From Heterodera schachtii (Eukaryota; Nematoda; Chromadorea; Rhabditida; Heteroderidae), in contig SIJG01000076.1 in the NCBI GenBank assembly GCA_023374025.1, positions 476,552 through 540,551 on the forward strand: a DNA stretch of 64,000 nucleotides, given 5' to 3'. Below are positions 47,239 through 58,255 of the stretch, piece after piece (positions within the stretch are counted from its first letter, which is position 1; every line of letters begins with the position of its first letter). The notes beneath the pieces were generated by a model. That model was not told the DNA's origin, did no database searches, and was given only the letters and a program-made list of their open reading frames with translations. A program made the translations under genes and the position numbers.

Positions 47239-48945
47239 ATGAAATATACATTCTATTATTCTATCATATTGTCTGTTTTTGCAAATTTTCGTGTAAAAGC
47301 ATTCCCGACAAAAGAAAAAGCAGGTAAATCTGTAATTAATTTAGGGTATTTTTCTAAGTTTGTGCCGAAATTGTCCAACAATTTAATTATCATTCAACCA
47401 GGGACCTAAAAAGAATTCCGAAAATGTTCCCGGAAATACGGAATCCGCCGGCACACCCGTTACCCAAGCCCAGGATTTTTAAAATTAACTTAGTCTTGTT
47501 TTTATCAAAAAAGAACAGTAGTCTGTGTTCCAAGGATGGAACTGAATTCTGAGTTCAGACTTTGGGGCGGGGGGGGACCGGAATTCTGACTTCCGAAGTA
47601 TATTCGAAGTCAGCTGATTATTTTGAAATTTAATAATTAATAGTTTTAATGTCGTAAAATTTTCACTGCAATTATTTTATTTATGACTGTTTGTCATCTA
47701 ATTTCTAATTCAAGTTGTCAAAATGAGTTGGTTTGTTATATTTTCTGTCTTTGCCAAGTTATATTTGAAAATAGCAAAAGCATTTCCACCAATAAATAAA
47801 ACGAGAAAATTTAATTTTTATTTTTGAGACAATTAAATTTCATCAATACCAGACAGGGTAACAGTTTTGCAATACGGGCCCGAAAAATTCAGAAGTGCCA
47901 AAAATTATAAATTCTTATAAAATTTACGGAAATAAGAAATACGCCTGACACAAGGCAAAGAAATGAAATATTTATGCCTCTCCATTTTCGAATTTTAAGG
48001 GCCAAGCGATGGACAAATTGTCAATTCGTTGGCAGACCAAATGGAGAAAGTGTTGAACAACGAAGAGTATTATGATGTTCAATTTTTGTTTGAGAAGGAC
48101 AACAAAAAGGAGGCGAGTCAATAAAAAAGCAAAAAACATCTCTTATTGTCCAGGGATAAGCCAAGGGTATACAATTTTAGGAATATATGGGTTTTGTAAG
48201 GAAGAAGCTAACTGAGCGTTAAGACGCGAAAACGGTGTTGATAAGACCAAGAAATGTTCCTCGGTAGCTCAGTGGTCAGATGCCTACGGATTTGGTGTAG
48301 GAGCGGGTTCGACACCCACCCGAGGCCTAACATATTCTCATTTTTTTGTAGGAAAAATCCGGAAAACCAGAGACGCCGGTTCAAAGCCGGCCCGCCCCAA
48401 AGTTTTTCCCTCAAAAGCTTCCCCAGCTCGTTCATATACATTCACCCTATTTAAAAAGATGTGTGATTCCAAAAAAAAATGTTTGGAAATTTGTTTTGTT
48501 AAGAGAGAGGGAAAGAGAGAGAGGAGAAGGAATTCTGCGTGAGAGAGAGAGAGTGTTTCAAAAGAAAGAGTGAAAGGAAAATAGAGAAATTCGAAATCAG
48601 AGAGAAATAAAAACATAGAGATTAAGAGAGGGAGCGAGAAAGAGAGAGTGAGTGAAAGGAAGAAAGAGAGAGAGAGAGAGAGATACGAGATTAAGAGAGA
48701 GGGTGAAAAAGGGGAGAGAGAGATTTAGAGAAATTAAGGGAAATGAAATGAGAGAGAGAGGGGGGGGGGGGAGAAAAAGGTGAGAGTGGGAAAAAGAGAA
48801 TGAAAGAAAAACAGAGAGAGGGAGGGGGGAGAAAGAGAGAGACGAAATAAGATTGGGGAGAGAGAGAGAGAGAGACGAAATAAGAAAGAGAGAGCGAGAT
48901 AGAGAGATGAAGTTAGACGGAGAGAGAGAGAGGGGAGAGAGAGGG

Positions 48946-48988
<43 letters not shown>

Positions 48989-51900
48989 AGAGAAGATAAA
49001 GGAAAAGAGAAATAATTGATATTGGAAAGAAAATAAATTTTATCAAGATTTAAACAGAGCCCCAAGCGCTCGTTACTAATAATTCTCGAAACTTTTCCGT
49101 TTAAATTTAAAAAAATAATTTTTTTGTAATTTTTAAGATTGTATCAGCTCATAAAGTGATTCTCTCCAGTGCTTCCGATGTTTTCAAAGCAATGTTCCGT
49201 TATGATAAAGGTCAAATTGAGATCACCGACATTGAAATTGGTGTATTCAAAATGATGCTAACATTTATTTACACGATGCGTTTAAACGAATTGGATGCCA
49301 ACAATTGGTTGGACATTTTAGAAGCGGGTGATTTAATTTAAATTTTAAGTAATAATTTAATTGAATTTTGTTTTTAGCCGACAAATATAATATCATTGGC
49401 CTCGTAAAGAAATGTGCCGACTTTCCCATTGAAAAATTGCCAAGTGTTTTTGTGGCTTTGGAAAAGGCTCTGTTGCTGAACATTGAGGTGAGGAAATAAT
49501 TTTAAATATAAACCAATTTTTTTTTGGAAAATACGCCCCCCTAAAATCGAAAAATTTGGAAAAAATACAATAAATAGTGAAAAAAAATTTGTGACCGAAA
49601 TTCGCTTAAAAATAACTAATTTTGCATATTTTTAGAATTATTCTTTTCCTTTACAAAGAAATTTTATGGGTGTACGAATTTTTTCAAAAATTCAAGCCAA
49701 TTTTCAGAAATTTTAGTATGACTGCTGAAGAGTTCAATTAATAATATACATTTATTTTATTTTGGGATTTTGCTCACCGCTGTTTTCGTTACATTGATCA
49801 AAATATCCGTGATTTGATCAAATCAGAAGCCTTTTTACAAATTGATCAACTATTTGTTGAGTAGAATTCTCGAAAGAGATCAGCTGAGAAGCAGATGAAA
49901 TCGAAATTTGGAATGCGGTAAAAATAAATATTTAAATTACAATTAATTATTTTAAATTTAGGCACTCCATTGGGCTGACGAACAGTGCCGTCAAAAAGGC
50001 ATCGAATGTTCCGCTAAAAATCATCGCGAAATGATTGGCCCGGCATTGTCCAACATTCGTTTTCCACTCATCCCAAAAAGGGATTTTACAAAAAGCATTG
50101 GTAATAAATAAATTTTGATGACTAGAGAGTTTGATTTTTTGAAAAATGCCACGCCGCCATGACTTGGATTCAATGTTGGACTGGTTTTGTATTTTCATAG
50201 ATAAAATCCCAGAAAATCCAGGTAAAAGTGAAACCCGAGCTTTTAAGGCATGGGTCCAGAGTGAACCTGGATTTTTTTATATTTTTTCTAGAAAAGTTAA
50301 CAAATGTTTCAAGAAACAATTAATAGCTTAGGAAAACTAAAAGTATTTTATTAAGAGTAACTAGCGGGTGCGTGAACCGTCGGGTCTTTAGCTGGGGAAA
50401 AGCGCTTCGCGCTTCTTGAGCTTCGCTAGCCGATTCGCGCACTTTTCTTATTTTGTTGAGCATTCTCGGCCGCTTCGCGGCCTCAGACGGGCGCTTCGCG
50501 CCCGTTTTTAAAATTTGTTGAGATCGGACGGGCGCTTCGCGCCACTTTCTAAATTTTGAGATTTTTAGGCCGCTTCGCGGCCTCGAACGGGCGCTTCGCG
50601 CCCGTTTTAAATTTTGTTGAGCTCTGACGGGCGCTTCGCGCCCGTTTTTAAAATTTGTTGAGATCGGAGGGGCGCTTCGCGCCCGTTTCTAAATTTTGTT
50701 GAGCTCTGACGGGCGCTTCGCGCCCGTTTTTGGATTTTGTTCAGCTTGGACGGGCGCTTTAACCACGGGGAAAGAGGTACAACGACGGGGGAAGGGGTAC
50801 AACAGTGATTAGAAGAGAACAACAGTGGTTAGCAGAGGTAAACAGTGATTGTGAATTTTCAAAAATTAACTCAAATTCCGGAGGGCCAAAAAATTGAAAA
50901 ATATTTTCGAATTTTTAAAAAATTCTAAAATTTCCAAAGCGGAAAACAATGGTCATATTCGTGCTCAGCATCTTAATTTACCCCAGAAAAAAAAATTCTT
51001 CACCCCAGTTTTGGTCCAAAAAAATTCCAGAAACTTTCTAGGGGGCCTAGCTCGAAAATTTCTGAAAATTTTCAGAAATATAATATACCATTCGATAGTC
51101 CATAAAATTCTCTAAATAAAATTTATAATATAGAGCAAAAAATTGCGGATTTTTGTAGGGTTTCATTTTTCAAAAATTTATTTTCAGAAGGGGGGTTATG
51201 AATTTTTTTCTGAAAAATTGAAAATTTCCAGAATTTCTGGAATAACTTTTTTCCATTTGGAAACATAAATTCCAAATAAATCCCATAAATTCGCCGTATT
51301 TTTCTCTATTTTTTAAGTTTTATTTCATTAAAATTGTCCAAGTGCAAAATGATTGTGAATTTTCAAATATTAACCTAAATTTTCAAGGGCCAAAAAAGTG
51401 AAAAATTTTCAAAAATTTTTAAAAAATTCAAAAAATTCTGAAAGGTAAAACAAACATAATTTTCGTACTCAGCACCTTATTTTACCCCAGAAAAATATTT
51501 TTGACCCCCATTTTTGTCCAGAGTGAAAATGGATTTTTTAATATTTTTTCAAGAAAAGTTAACAAATGTTTCAAGAAACAATTAATAGCTTAGGAAAACT
51601 AAAAGTATTTTATTAATAGTAATAAATAGGGTTATAAATTGTATGATTTTGCATATTTTTTCTGCGCATATGCTATGAAGAAAGGGGCTCAAAAATAGCA
51701 TTTCTACGTTAAAATTTTTTGGTTTAGTGAAGGTTTTTAGTGCATATAAAAGCATATTTTGGGGGTTTTTGAGAATAAGTGCATATTTTGCCATTTTTGC
51801 TTTTTTAGAGCATATTTTGGCCATTTTTTGGAAATTTTCACATGAAAAATGCAAAAAAAAAGCTAAAAACGCACCCCTAAGGATAGACTTTTTTTTGGAA

Positions 51901-54398
51901 TTTTTAAAAAATGCATCCTTAAAAATTGAAAATTTTGAACTTTTTGTGAGAATTTTTGAAAAAAATTTTTTCATATAAAAAAATTTTTTGCAATTGTCTA
52001 AAAACGTTCCTTAGTCATTGTTTTGGATTTTTTAAAGTCAATTCTGAATTTTTTACATAATTTTTGGCATTTTTTTGAGGATTCAAAGTCATTTTTGCTA
52101 GTTTTTAAGGCATATTTTAGTGCATATTTGGGGATTTTTCGGGTTTTTAAGGCATATTTGGGGGATTTTTAGTGCATATTTTATGCCCATATTTGGCATT
52201 TTTTAGTGCATACAACTTATAACTCTAGTAATAAATGTTGAAATATTTTAATCATTTGTTGAACGAAAAATTTGGGCGTTTTTTTTTCAAAAAAAAAAAT
52301 CATTTTGCAATTTTTTTTTTTTTACTCTACTAAACTTATTTTTAATTTTAATAATACTTTTTTTTACCTTGTGTTTGTTATATTCAATGCTAAACAACCT
52401 TAGTTTTTATTTTTTAATTAAAAAAATTTCTTCATAAACGACCTATATTAACGACAAATATACCGTTTATCGTTTTTAATTTTAAAAGGCCCAAGGTTCA
52501 AGGCCGAACTATACCGGTGGCTGGCTCATTTTAAAATGTATAATTTGCTAATTAATTATCTATTTAAATTAAACTTCAGTTTCAACTGGTGTGTTAACAA
52601 CTGAAGAAGTGATCAGCATTTACCAGCATTATTCCCATCCAAATTTAAGTGATGCCCCTGGGCTTTTCGCATTGAAATTTCCCACGCACCGACGATACAA
52701 AAACGGAGAAATAATTAATATGGAAATTGAAAAAGTGTCTGAATTTGCGCGGGAGAAAGTGAAAAGTCACCGATTTAGCGATGCCGTGGACATTGGGGGA
52801 ATGCCATGGAAAATAATGGTAGAAATCAGAACGGAATACAACAAAAATGAGAAATTGTTGGGCTTTTTCCTTTACAACGATGGCCCAAAAAAAGGTAAAA
52901 AAAGCGTTGACACTTTTCGAAAATCTGTCAGGGGGAAAGATAAAAAATAATTAATTTTATTAAAAATTATTAAAGTTACTCAAAAAATAATTAATTTTTA
53001 AAAAATTAAAGTTGCTCTGTTTTAAGCTGAATTACATTTACTATTTTCTATCATATTCTCGTTTTTCTTTACGAAATATAATATTTAATTGAAAAAATAT
53101 GGAAAATGCAAAATATGGAAATTTTGGTCCACTGAGTTTAACTGTTACTTTTCATATACATTTTTTCTACATATAACCTGTCTGGGCTTTTCAGGGTCGC
53201 TGCCGAAAATTTTCGGTTTTTATACTTATTTTTCGAATTCGGATTCAGTGATTCCAATATGCCGAAGGGTTGCAAAAGCGTGATCAGAGCTACTCTGAAA
53301 ATCCCAGACAAAGTGTCATTAATAAAAATATTAAATGTATATGAAAAGTACCAGTTAAACTTACTTAATGGTAATTTTATTAAATATTTATTTTATTCTA
53401 CAGAAAATTGGTCTTGTAAAAGTTCGATGATTTTTCGAATTGTTTCACAAAATAACGGCACGGAGGAATTAATTGGAAGATTCAATGACCAAATTTTTAA
53501 TAATAAAAATAAAGCCTATGGATATGATTTTATTAGTTTTGCGGTGAGTGGCGATGCAAATAAATTTCTTTTGCTCAATAAAACCCCAACTTTTGTGTTC
53601 CTTATTTTATCGCCTACTATTTTTCTTAATTCAACGTAATTGCTGTTTAAAATTCACAGTTATAATCGGAAAACAGCTAATTAACATTTTTAAAAAAACA
53701 ATTAACTACAATATTTGTCGCAAAAGCTTCTCCAAATAATATCACCAAAATTAAGGAATTGTTGGACCCGAGCAAAGGATTTTACGACAAAGAAGAGGAT
53801 AAAGTGAAATTGGAAATTGATGTCATTGTGGACGAGCCAAAAACGGAGAAATTTATTTCCGATCCGAACAAATCCAACGGCACACTTTCGATGGAAATCG
53901 AAGAATTGTCGGAATTTGCGCGAGAAATCAACAAAAGTGAACGTAGAAGCGAAACTGCTGAGTACATAAGGGGAATGCCATGGAAAATATGGGCACAAAT
54001 TGAAGGAAGCACTGAGAAAATGTTGGGCTTTTATCTTTTGTGTGACGCTTCTGAAAAATGTTTGCTTATCAAATTATAAAATAGAAATAAAAATTGTTTT
54101 GTCATTAAGATGGAAATTGGAAGCGAAAATGTTCGGCAACACTTCGAATTGTCTCTCAAAAGAGCGATGTGGGCGATTTTAAGAAAGAATTGGATGAACA
54201 AAGGTTTTCTAATTATTCGCTGTATCATGGTTCTTACTATTGCATTTCCTTTGCGGTGAGTTGGCAATTCATTAATTAAAATAAATGCGCATTTTACTTT
54301 TAAAATGGCAAATTAAGGAATTAATGGACCCGAGCAAAGGCTTGTACAACAAAGACGAGGACAAAGTCACCTTGGCCATTGATTTTGCATGTGAATAG
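47239..54398 (+). CDS. BTB-MATH-MATH protein with signal peptide, BACK exon broken (gene 1)
   Basis: Exons: 47239-47323, 48000-48112, 49138-49327, 49378-49487, (49766-49917 broken), 49962-50100, 52580-52894, 53404-53543, 53756-54059, 54110-54255 and 54318-54398. Exon 1 gives a signal peptide (MKYTFYYSIILSVFANFRV...). BTB follows (YYDVQFLFEKD, IVSAHKVILSSASDVFKAMF), then part of BACK (ALHWADEQCRQKG) and two MATH domains. The first BACK exon has TAG at 49862, a net two-base shift and no in-frame acceptor. Joining 49487 to 49962 keeps the frame (540 aa). Exon 2 ends with a GC donor (GAG|GCGAGT). BTB-MATH proteins recruit substrates to CUL3 ubiquitin ligases. Compared with gene 2, one BTB intron is lost. 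It could be a pseudogene or an isoform-only gene. Confidence 0.7.
47724..47806 (+). pseudogene. Relic copy of the signal-peptide exon
   Basis: ATGAGTTGGTTTGTTATATT begins a hydrophobic peptide similar to exon 1 of the BTB genes (AKLYLKIAKAFPPINK), preceded by the same leader (AAGTTGTCAAAATG). The GT donor has been lost, so the exon at 47239 is the likelier first exon. Confidence 0.55.
48258..48326 (+). tRNA. tRNA-like sequence (pseudo-tRNA or SINE head) in intron 2 of gene 1
   Basis: It has a perfect A-box-like TAGCTCAGTGG and a B-box-like GGTTCGACACC. The ends CCTCGG and CCGAGG can pair. The anticodon arm (CCTAC...GTAGG) has an oversized loop, so a functional tRNA is unlikely. A counterpart sits in the same intron of gene 2. 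Confidence 0.45.
48470..49020. repeat. GA-rich microsatellite
   Basis: About 550 bases of GAGAGA/GAAAGA purine tract on the plus strand lie inside intron 2 of BTB gene 1. The LSLSL-type minus-strand ORF is a by-product. Absent from the same intron of gene 2. Confidence 0.9.
50360..50860. repeat. GC-hairpin tandem array in a dispersed repeat
   Basis: Eight or so units of GGGCGCTTCGCGCCCGTTTT with short AT spacers (AAATTTTGTTGAG) run to about 50757; each unit is self-complementary. The left flank matches 13262-13345, and the right end has two degenerate units of the GGTACAACNACGGGG minisatellite. It lies in the 2.5-kb intron of BTB gene 1. Confidence 0.85.
51626..52227. mobile_element. hAT-type MITE (602 bp) in BTB gene 1 intron
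   Basis: The ends TAGGGTTATAAATTGTATG and CATACAACTTATAACTCTA are inverted repeats, flanked by the 8-bp duplication GTAATAAA (51618-51625 and 52228-52235). The ends match those of 23411-24520, the same family. The interior has GCATATTTT units. Confidence 0.88.
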
Positions 54399-55849
54399 CG
54401 TTAACATTTTGAGAAGGATTATTGAAAAGGGAAAGGAAGGAAATCAGCAGGAAGAGTTTTCTGCTGGAGGGCACAAATTACCAATTTATTTGTAAAACTA
54501 TCCGATTTTTGTATTGGCAAATAATTATTTATTTATTTATTTTTGTATCTTTTGGCTTCTTCGTTTTAATTCTTTTTTTTCTTTTTCGCCTCTTTTTTGT
54601 CCTTTCGTTCTTCAAATATTGCACGATAAACTGAGTCCGTATACACTCCAATCGGTTCTGTAAATTTTTTCAAAAAATAAATTAAATAAATATTTCATGA
54701 AACTATTTGCATTTACTTATTAAATTAAAAAATTTTTCAATAGATTCGATAGCAAAACGTTGGACAATTTTTGTCACGCAATAAAAAAAGAAAACAATTA
54801 ATCTGATTTCTTAATAGCTTTGCGCCAAAAAAGTTCGATAATAATCACAGATTTACCTGCTTTATCTTTATGGCGGCAATGCTTTTACATGGAAATTGGC
54901 AAAAACAGAAAATATGCTAAAATAATGAGAAATATATTTCATTTTGACACCTTAAATTTAAATTTTTTGATTTTTAAATTCATTTAAGGTTTCAAATTTT
55001 GGACAATTTTTGCATAAAATAAGTAAATAAATAAATAAGTTTGTTATTTTAATGCAGAAATGGCAAAAGTGTAAATGGCTGACCTAACGATAAACTTCTA
55101 ATCTTCCTTCAGTACAAAATTTCCCTTTTTATGAGTAATCTATTAACAATTTTAAAAATTTCAGCGCAAAAAAAAACTCAAAAGTTGCAAAAGAGCGTTC
55201 TGTGTTTCATAACATAGGGAGCTCGGCGGGAAAAAAATTTAAAAATATAAGCCCTAATTAAATATTTTATTGTATTCCCAAAAAGAAAATATTTTCTCAG
55301 CAAATACGAAAAAGTAACGGAATTATAAAATCCGTGAATGGGTGTTTCATTGCTAAAAATGCGGTCTTCGAACCATCTTCTAGGATCTCCCGAGACAATT
55401 CGAAAAGTTGCCGAACATTTGCGACTCCAATTCGGTGTTTAAAGCAAATTATTATTATTATTATTCAGTGCTCGTATCGTTTAAACTCTCTTTCCAAGGA
55501 CGGGTATACTGATTTACAAGGACATAACGGACAAATTTCACGAAATCCAAGGACATTAAAAAATTGGTTAAAATTTATTCAAATAATGGTTTGTATTTTC
55601 GCCGTAATGAATTTTGTTCCAATATTTTTTTTACTTCTGCTGATTATTTTCTTTATTTCAGCGTAAGTGCACTTTTTTGGGGCGAGTTGTTTTTTTAAAA
55701 AACCTAAGGAATAGCGGGTCCGGCACTCATTTGCCAACTGCAGTTCGTATCATATTTTCGGACTTTTTTCATTCACAAGTTTATGTCGGTCTCTTTTAGC
55801 ATTACATGATGATTCGGTGCTGGGACGTTACTCAAAAAACCGCCAAATG
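54399..55849. other. Region between BTB copies with one inverted relic
   Basis: The segment 55385-55435 on the minus strand matches the MATH exon of the BTB genes (NWSR..SA..FRIVS), a rearranged fragment. The rest is AT-rich with no gene recognised. The 55334-55666 open frame is not supported by any family or by splice context. Confidence 0.5.
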
Positions 55850-56378
55850 AAATTTTTTGTGTTTTGGGCATTAAACATCAAAATGGGCGTTACTCAAAAA
55901 ACCGCCAAATCAGACAATTGCAAAGATTTTCAAGAAAAAATTCTTAGAAATTTTTTTGAAAAATTTTTTAAACTATTTTTTGGAAAATTTTCGAAAAAAG
56001 TTTACTAATTTATTAAAAATTTCAAAAAAAAATCGCTGAAATTTTTTTTTGAATTTTTTCATAAAAAATTCTAAGGTTTTTTCTTAAAAAATTTCTATTT
56101 AAACAGAATTTCGCCGCCGAAATTTTGCCGCAAAAATTAAAGATTTAATAGAAATTTTTTAAGAAAAAACCTTAGAATTTTTTATGAAAAAATTCAAAAA
56201 AAAAATTTCAGCGATTTTTTTTTGAAATTTTTAATAAATTAGTAAACTTTTTTCGAAAATCTTCCAAAAAATAGTTTAAAAAATTTTTCAAACTTGAAAA
56301 TCTTTGCAATTGTCTGATTTGGCGGTTTTTTGAGTAACGCCCATTTTGATGTTTAATACCCAAAACACAATTTTCATA
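55850..56378. repeat. Large near-perfect palindrome (foldback element)
   Basis: Arms of about 260 bases meet near 56115. The left arm has ACTCAAAAAACCGCCAAATC and the right arm GATTTGGCGGTTTTTTGAGT. The match continues to GTGTTTTGGGCATTAAACAT and its counterpart. No coding capacity. Confidence 0.85.
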
Positions 56379-56779
56379 GAGTGCTCTGAAACGCACCAAA
56401 TTTATTTACATGTTAAATAAGGCTCCCTGATGCTTATATTCTCTAAAAGGGTGATGAACAAAAAATGTAAAATTTTAAACTGCTTTTTAAATATGCGAAA
56501 AATTTTAGGCTTAACTTTTTAATAAAATTTAATCTCTCATAGGCCGATTTTTGGGACTCAGATAATTTTAGCGCTCATAATGGGTTGTATATATGTGATT
56601 GTTGAAGGAACTGGAAGCGCTTAAATTGTCTAAGTAGCTTTTTATGCCGATATACGATTTTTAATTACTCCATTTATTCTAGGCTTAAATCTAATGCCGA
56701 TTTGGGGCACTTCGTCAATTTTTGTGCTCATAAATGCACCGGGAAAATGAAGAATAAGGCGTATAAAAGTGATTATAAT

Positions 56780-57275
56780 GAAACTCCATCCAAAGTTAAT
56801 TGATGTCCATGGGCTTATCAAATTGAAATTTCCCATTGAAAAAGTGTCCAAAGTTATCCTGGAATATGCTGGCCCTGAAAAAGGTAAAAAAAAAAGGTCA
56901 CTTTCGTAAATCTATCAGGGGAAAGGTTAAAAATAATTAAAGTTACGCTTTTTTAATTCTTTTTATCCAGAGGTTCGACAAGTTTTAGACAAAAAAAAAA
57001 TTCGAAAATTTTTGACTTTTAGACTCATTGTTCGAATTCGAGTTTTCAATGTGCCGAAGGGTTCCAAAAATGTATGGGAAGGGTACCCGTTCAACTTAAT
57101 AAGTACCTTTAAACATAATGATAATTTTATTAAATTTATTTATTGTGCAGAAAATTGGTCTTAAAAGCTCGATGACTTTTATAATTGTTTCTCAAAAAAA
57201 ACGGCACGAAGGAATAAATTTTGGCCATTGATGTAATTATGGACGAGCCAAAAAATGAGAAATTATAAAAATTTA
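56780..57275 (+). pseudogene. Remnant of a third BTB-MATH copy (MATH exons)
   Basis: Fragments match MATH exon pieces: CATGGGCTTATCAAATTGAA with FPIEKVSKV (56800-56890), CAGAAAATTGGTCTT with CSSMTF-type residues (57150-57215), and ATTTTGGCCATTGATGTAAT with GACGAGCCAAAAAATGAG (57220-57265). All are frameshifted and fused by deletions. Confidence 0.65.
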
Positions 57276-58255
57276 ACGATTTTTTTAATAAATTTATTTT
57301 CTACTTATTGCTCTCTAAATCGATTTGCGTAGGCAATTATTAAAATGAAAAAGTAGGAGATTTTCTCATGCGCCAATCTTTTTGCCTTTACTTGTGAATT
57401 TTTGATGGGAAAAATTCTACTTTTATTTTTAGAATTCTACAAAAATAAAATGCCTACTTTAAAAGTAGAATTAAATATGAATAAATGGGTATTTAAATGG
57501 GGTAATTATCGTCAAATCATCAATTTCCTTTTTTTTACATATAATAATTGAGAAAATACGGCATAATGAATCCCAAATTCCCAGTAATAATACGAGTGAA
57601 ATTATAATTTCAAAAATATTTTCTTTAAGAGATTCAAAATTTCTGTCTCCCTGTTTCCCGGTTTAAGAATCCTAGATTAGGCGGGTGATTTGCTTCATCC
57701 GCGCTTTACCCATTTCCCTAGTCTGACTCATGCCCATTTTATCACAGTTTTGAACATTTTTGACATTTTTCATCAATTTTTAGCAATTTTTTGAGGTTTT
57801 TAGGGTATTCAGACATTGTAAAAATGGTTTCTTATATATATGAGAGAAACAGAGTCTTGGAGTCAAGTCTGGGTCTTGAGTCTCGGGACAATTTTCAAAC
57901 GGGCAGCACTGGTGAACTTGGGGAAAATTTGTTGCTGACAGCCACCCACTTTTACCAATTCGCTATTTTTTGTGGAGTGTGGGGCAAATGGAGATAATAT
58001 ACCCATTAGCGCCTATTATGAAGTCATCAAGTTTACAATATATAAAATACATACTACAAAGATTCGAATATTAATTGTCATTAATTTATGAGGTGACCCA
58101 TTTTTACAATGTATGAATATAAAATACATTTTATTTAAATTTCCATTCACCGCAAAACCAAAATATTCAAATCCAAAAATGTGGGATCAATCGAAAGCAC
58201 TCAATGAGAATTATTTATCTAGGGACTGTTTAATATTCTAATTTAAGTTGACAAA
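57276..58255. repeat. Upstream flank of BTB gene 2 (copy of 45380-45940)
   Basis: Up to about 57830 this is collinear with the flank of gene 1. The segment 57830-58255 is AT-rich and would hold the promoter and 5' UTR; no specific element is assigned. Confidence 0.65.

Noticed and set aside
48258..48326. Functional tRNA gene
   Set aside because: The anticodon loop is too long and the T stem has a mismatch; kept only as tRNA-like.
48597..49046. 149-aa Ser/Leu-rich frame
   Set aside because: Reading of a GA microsatellite inside an intron.
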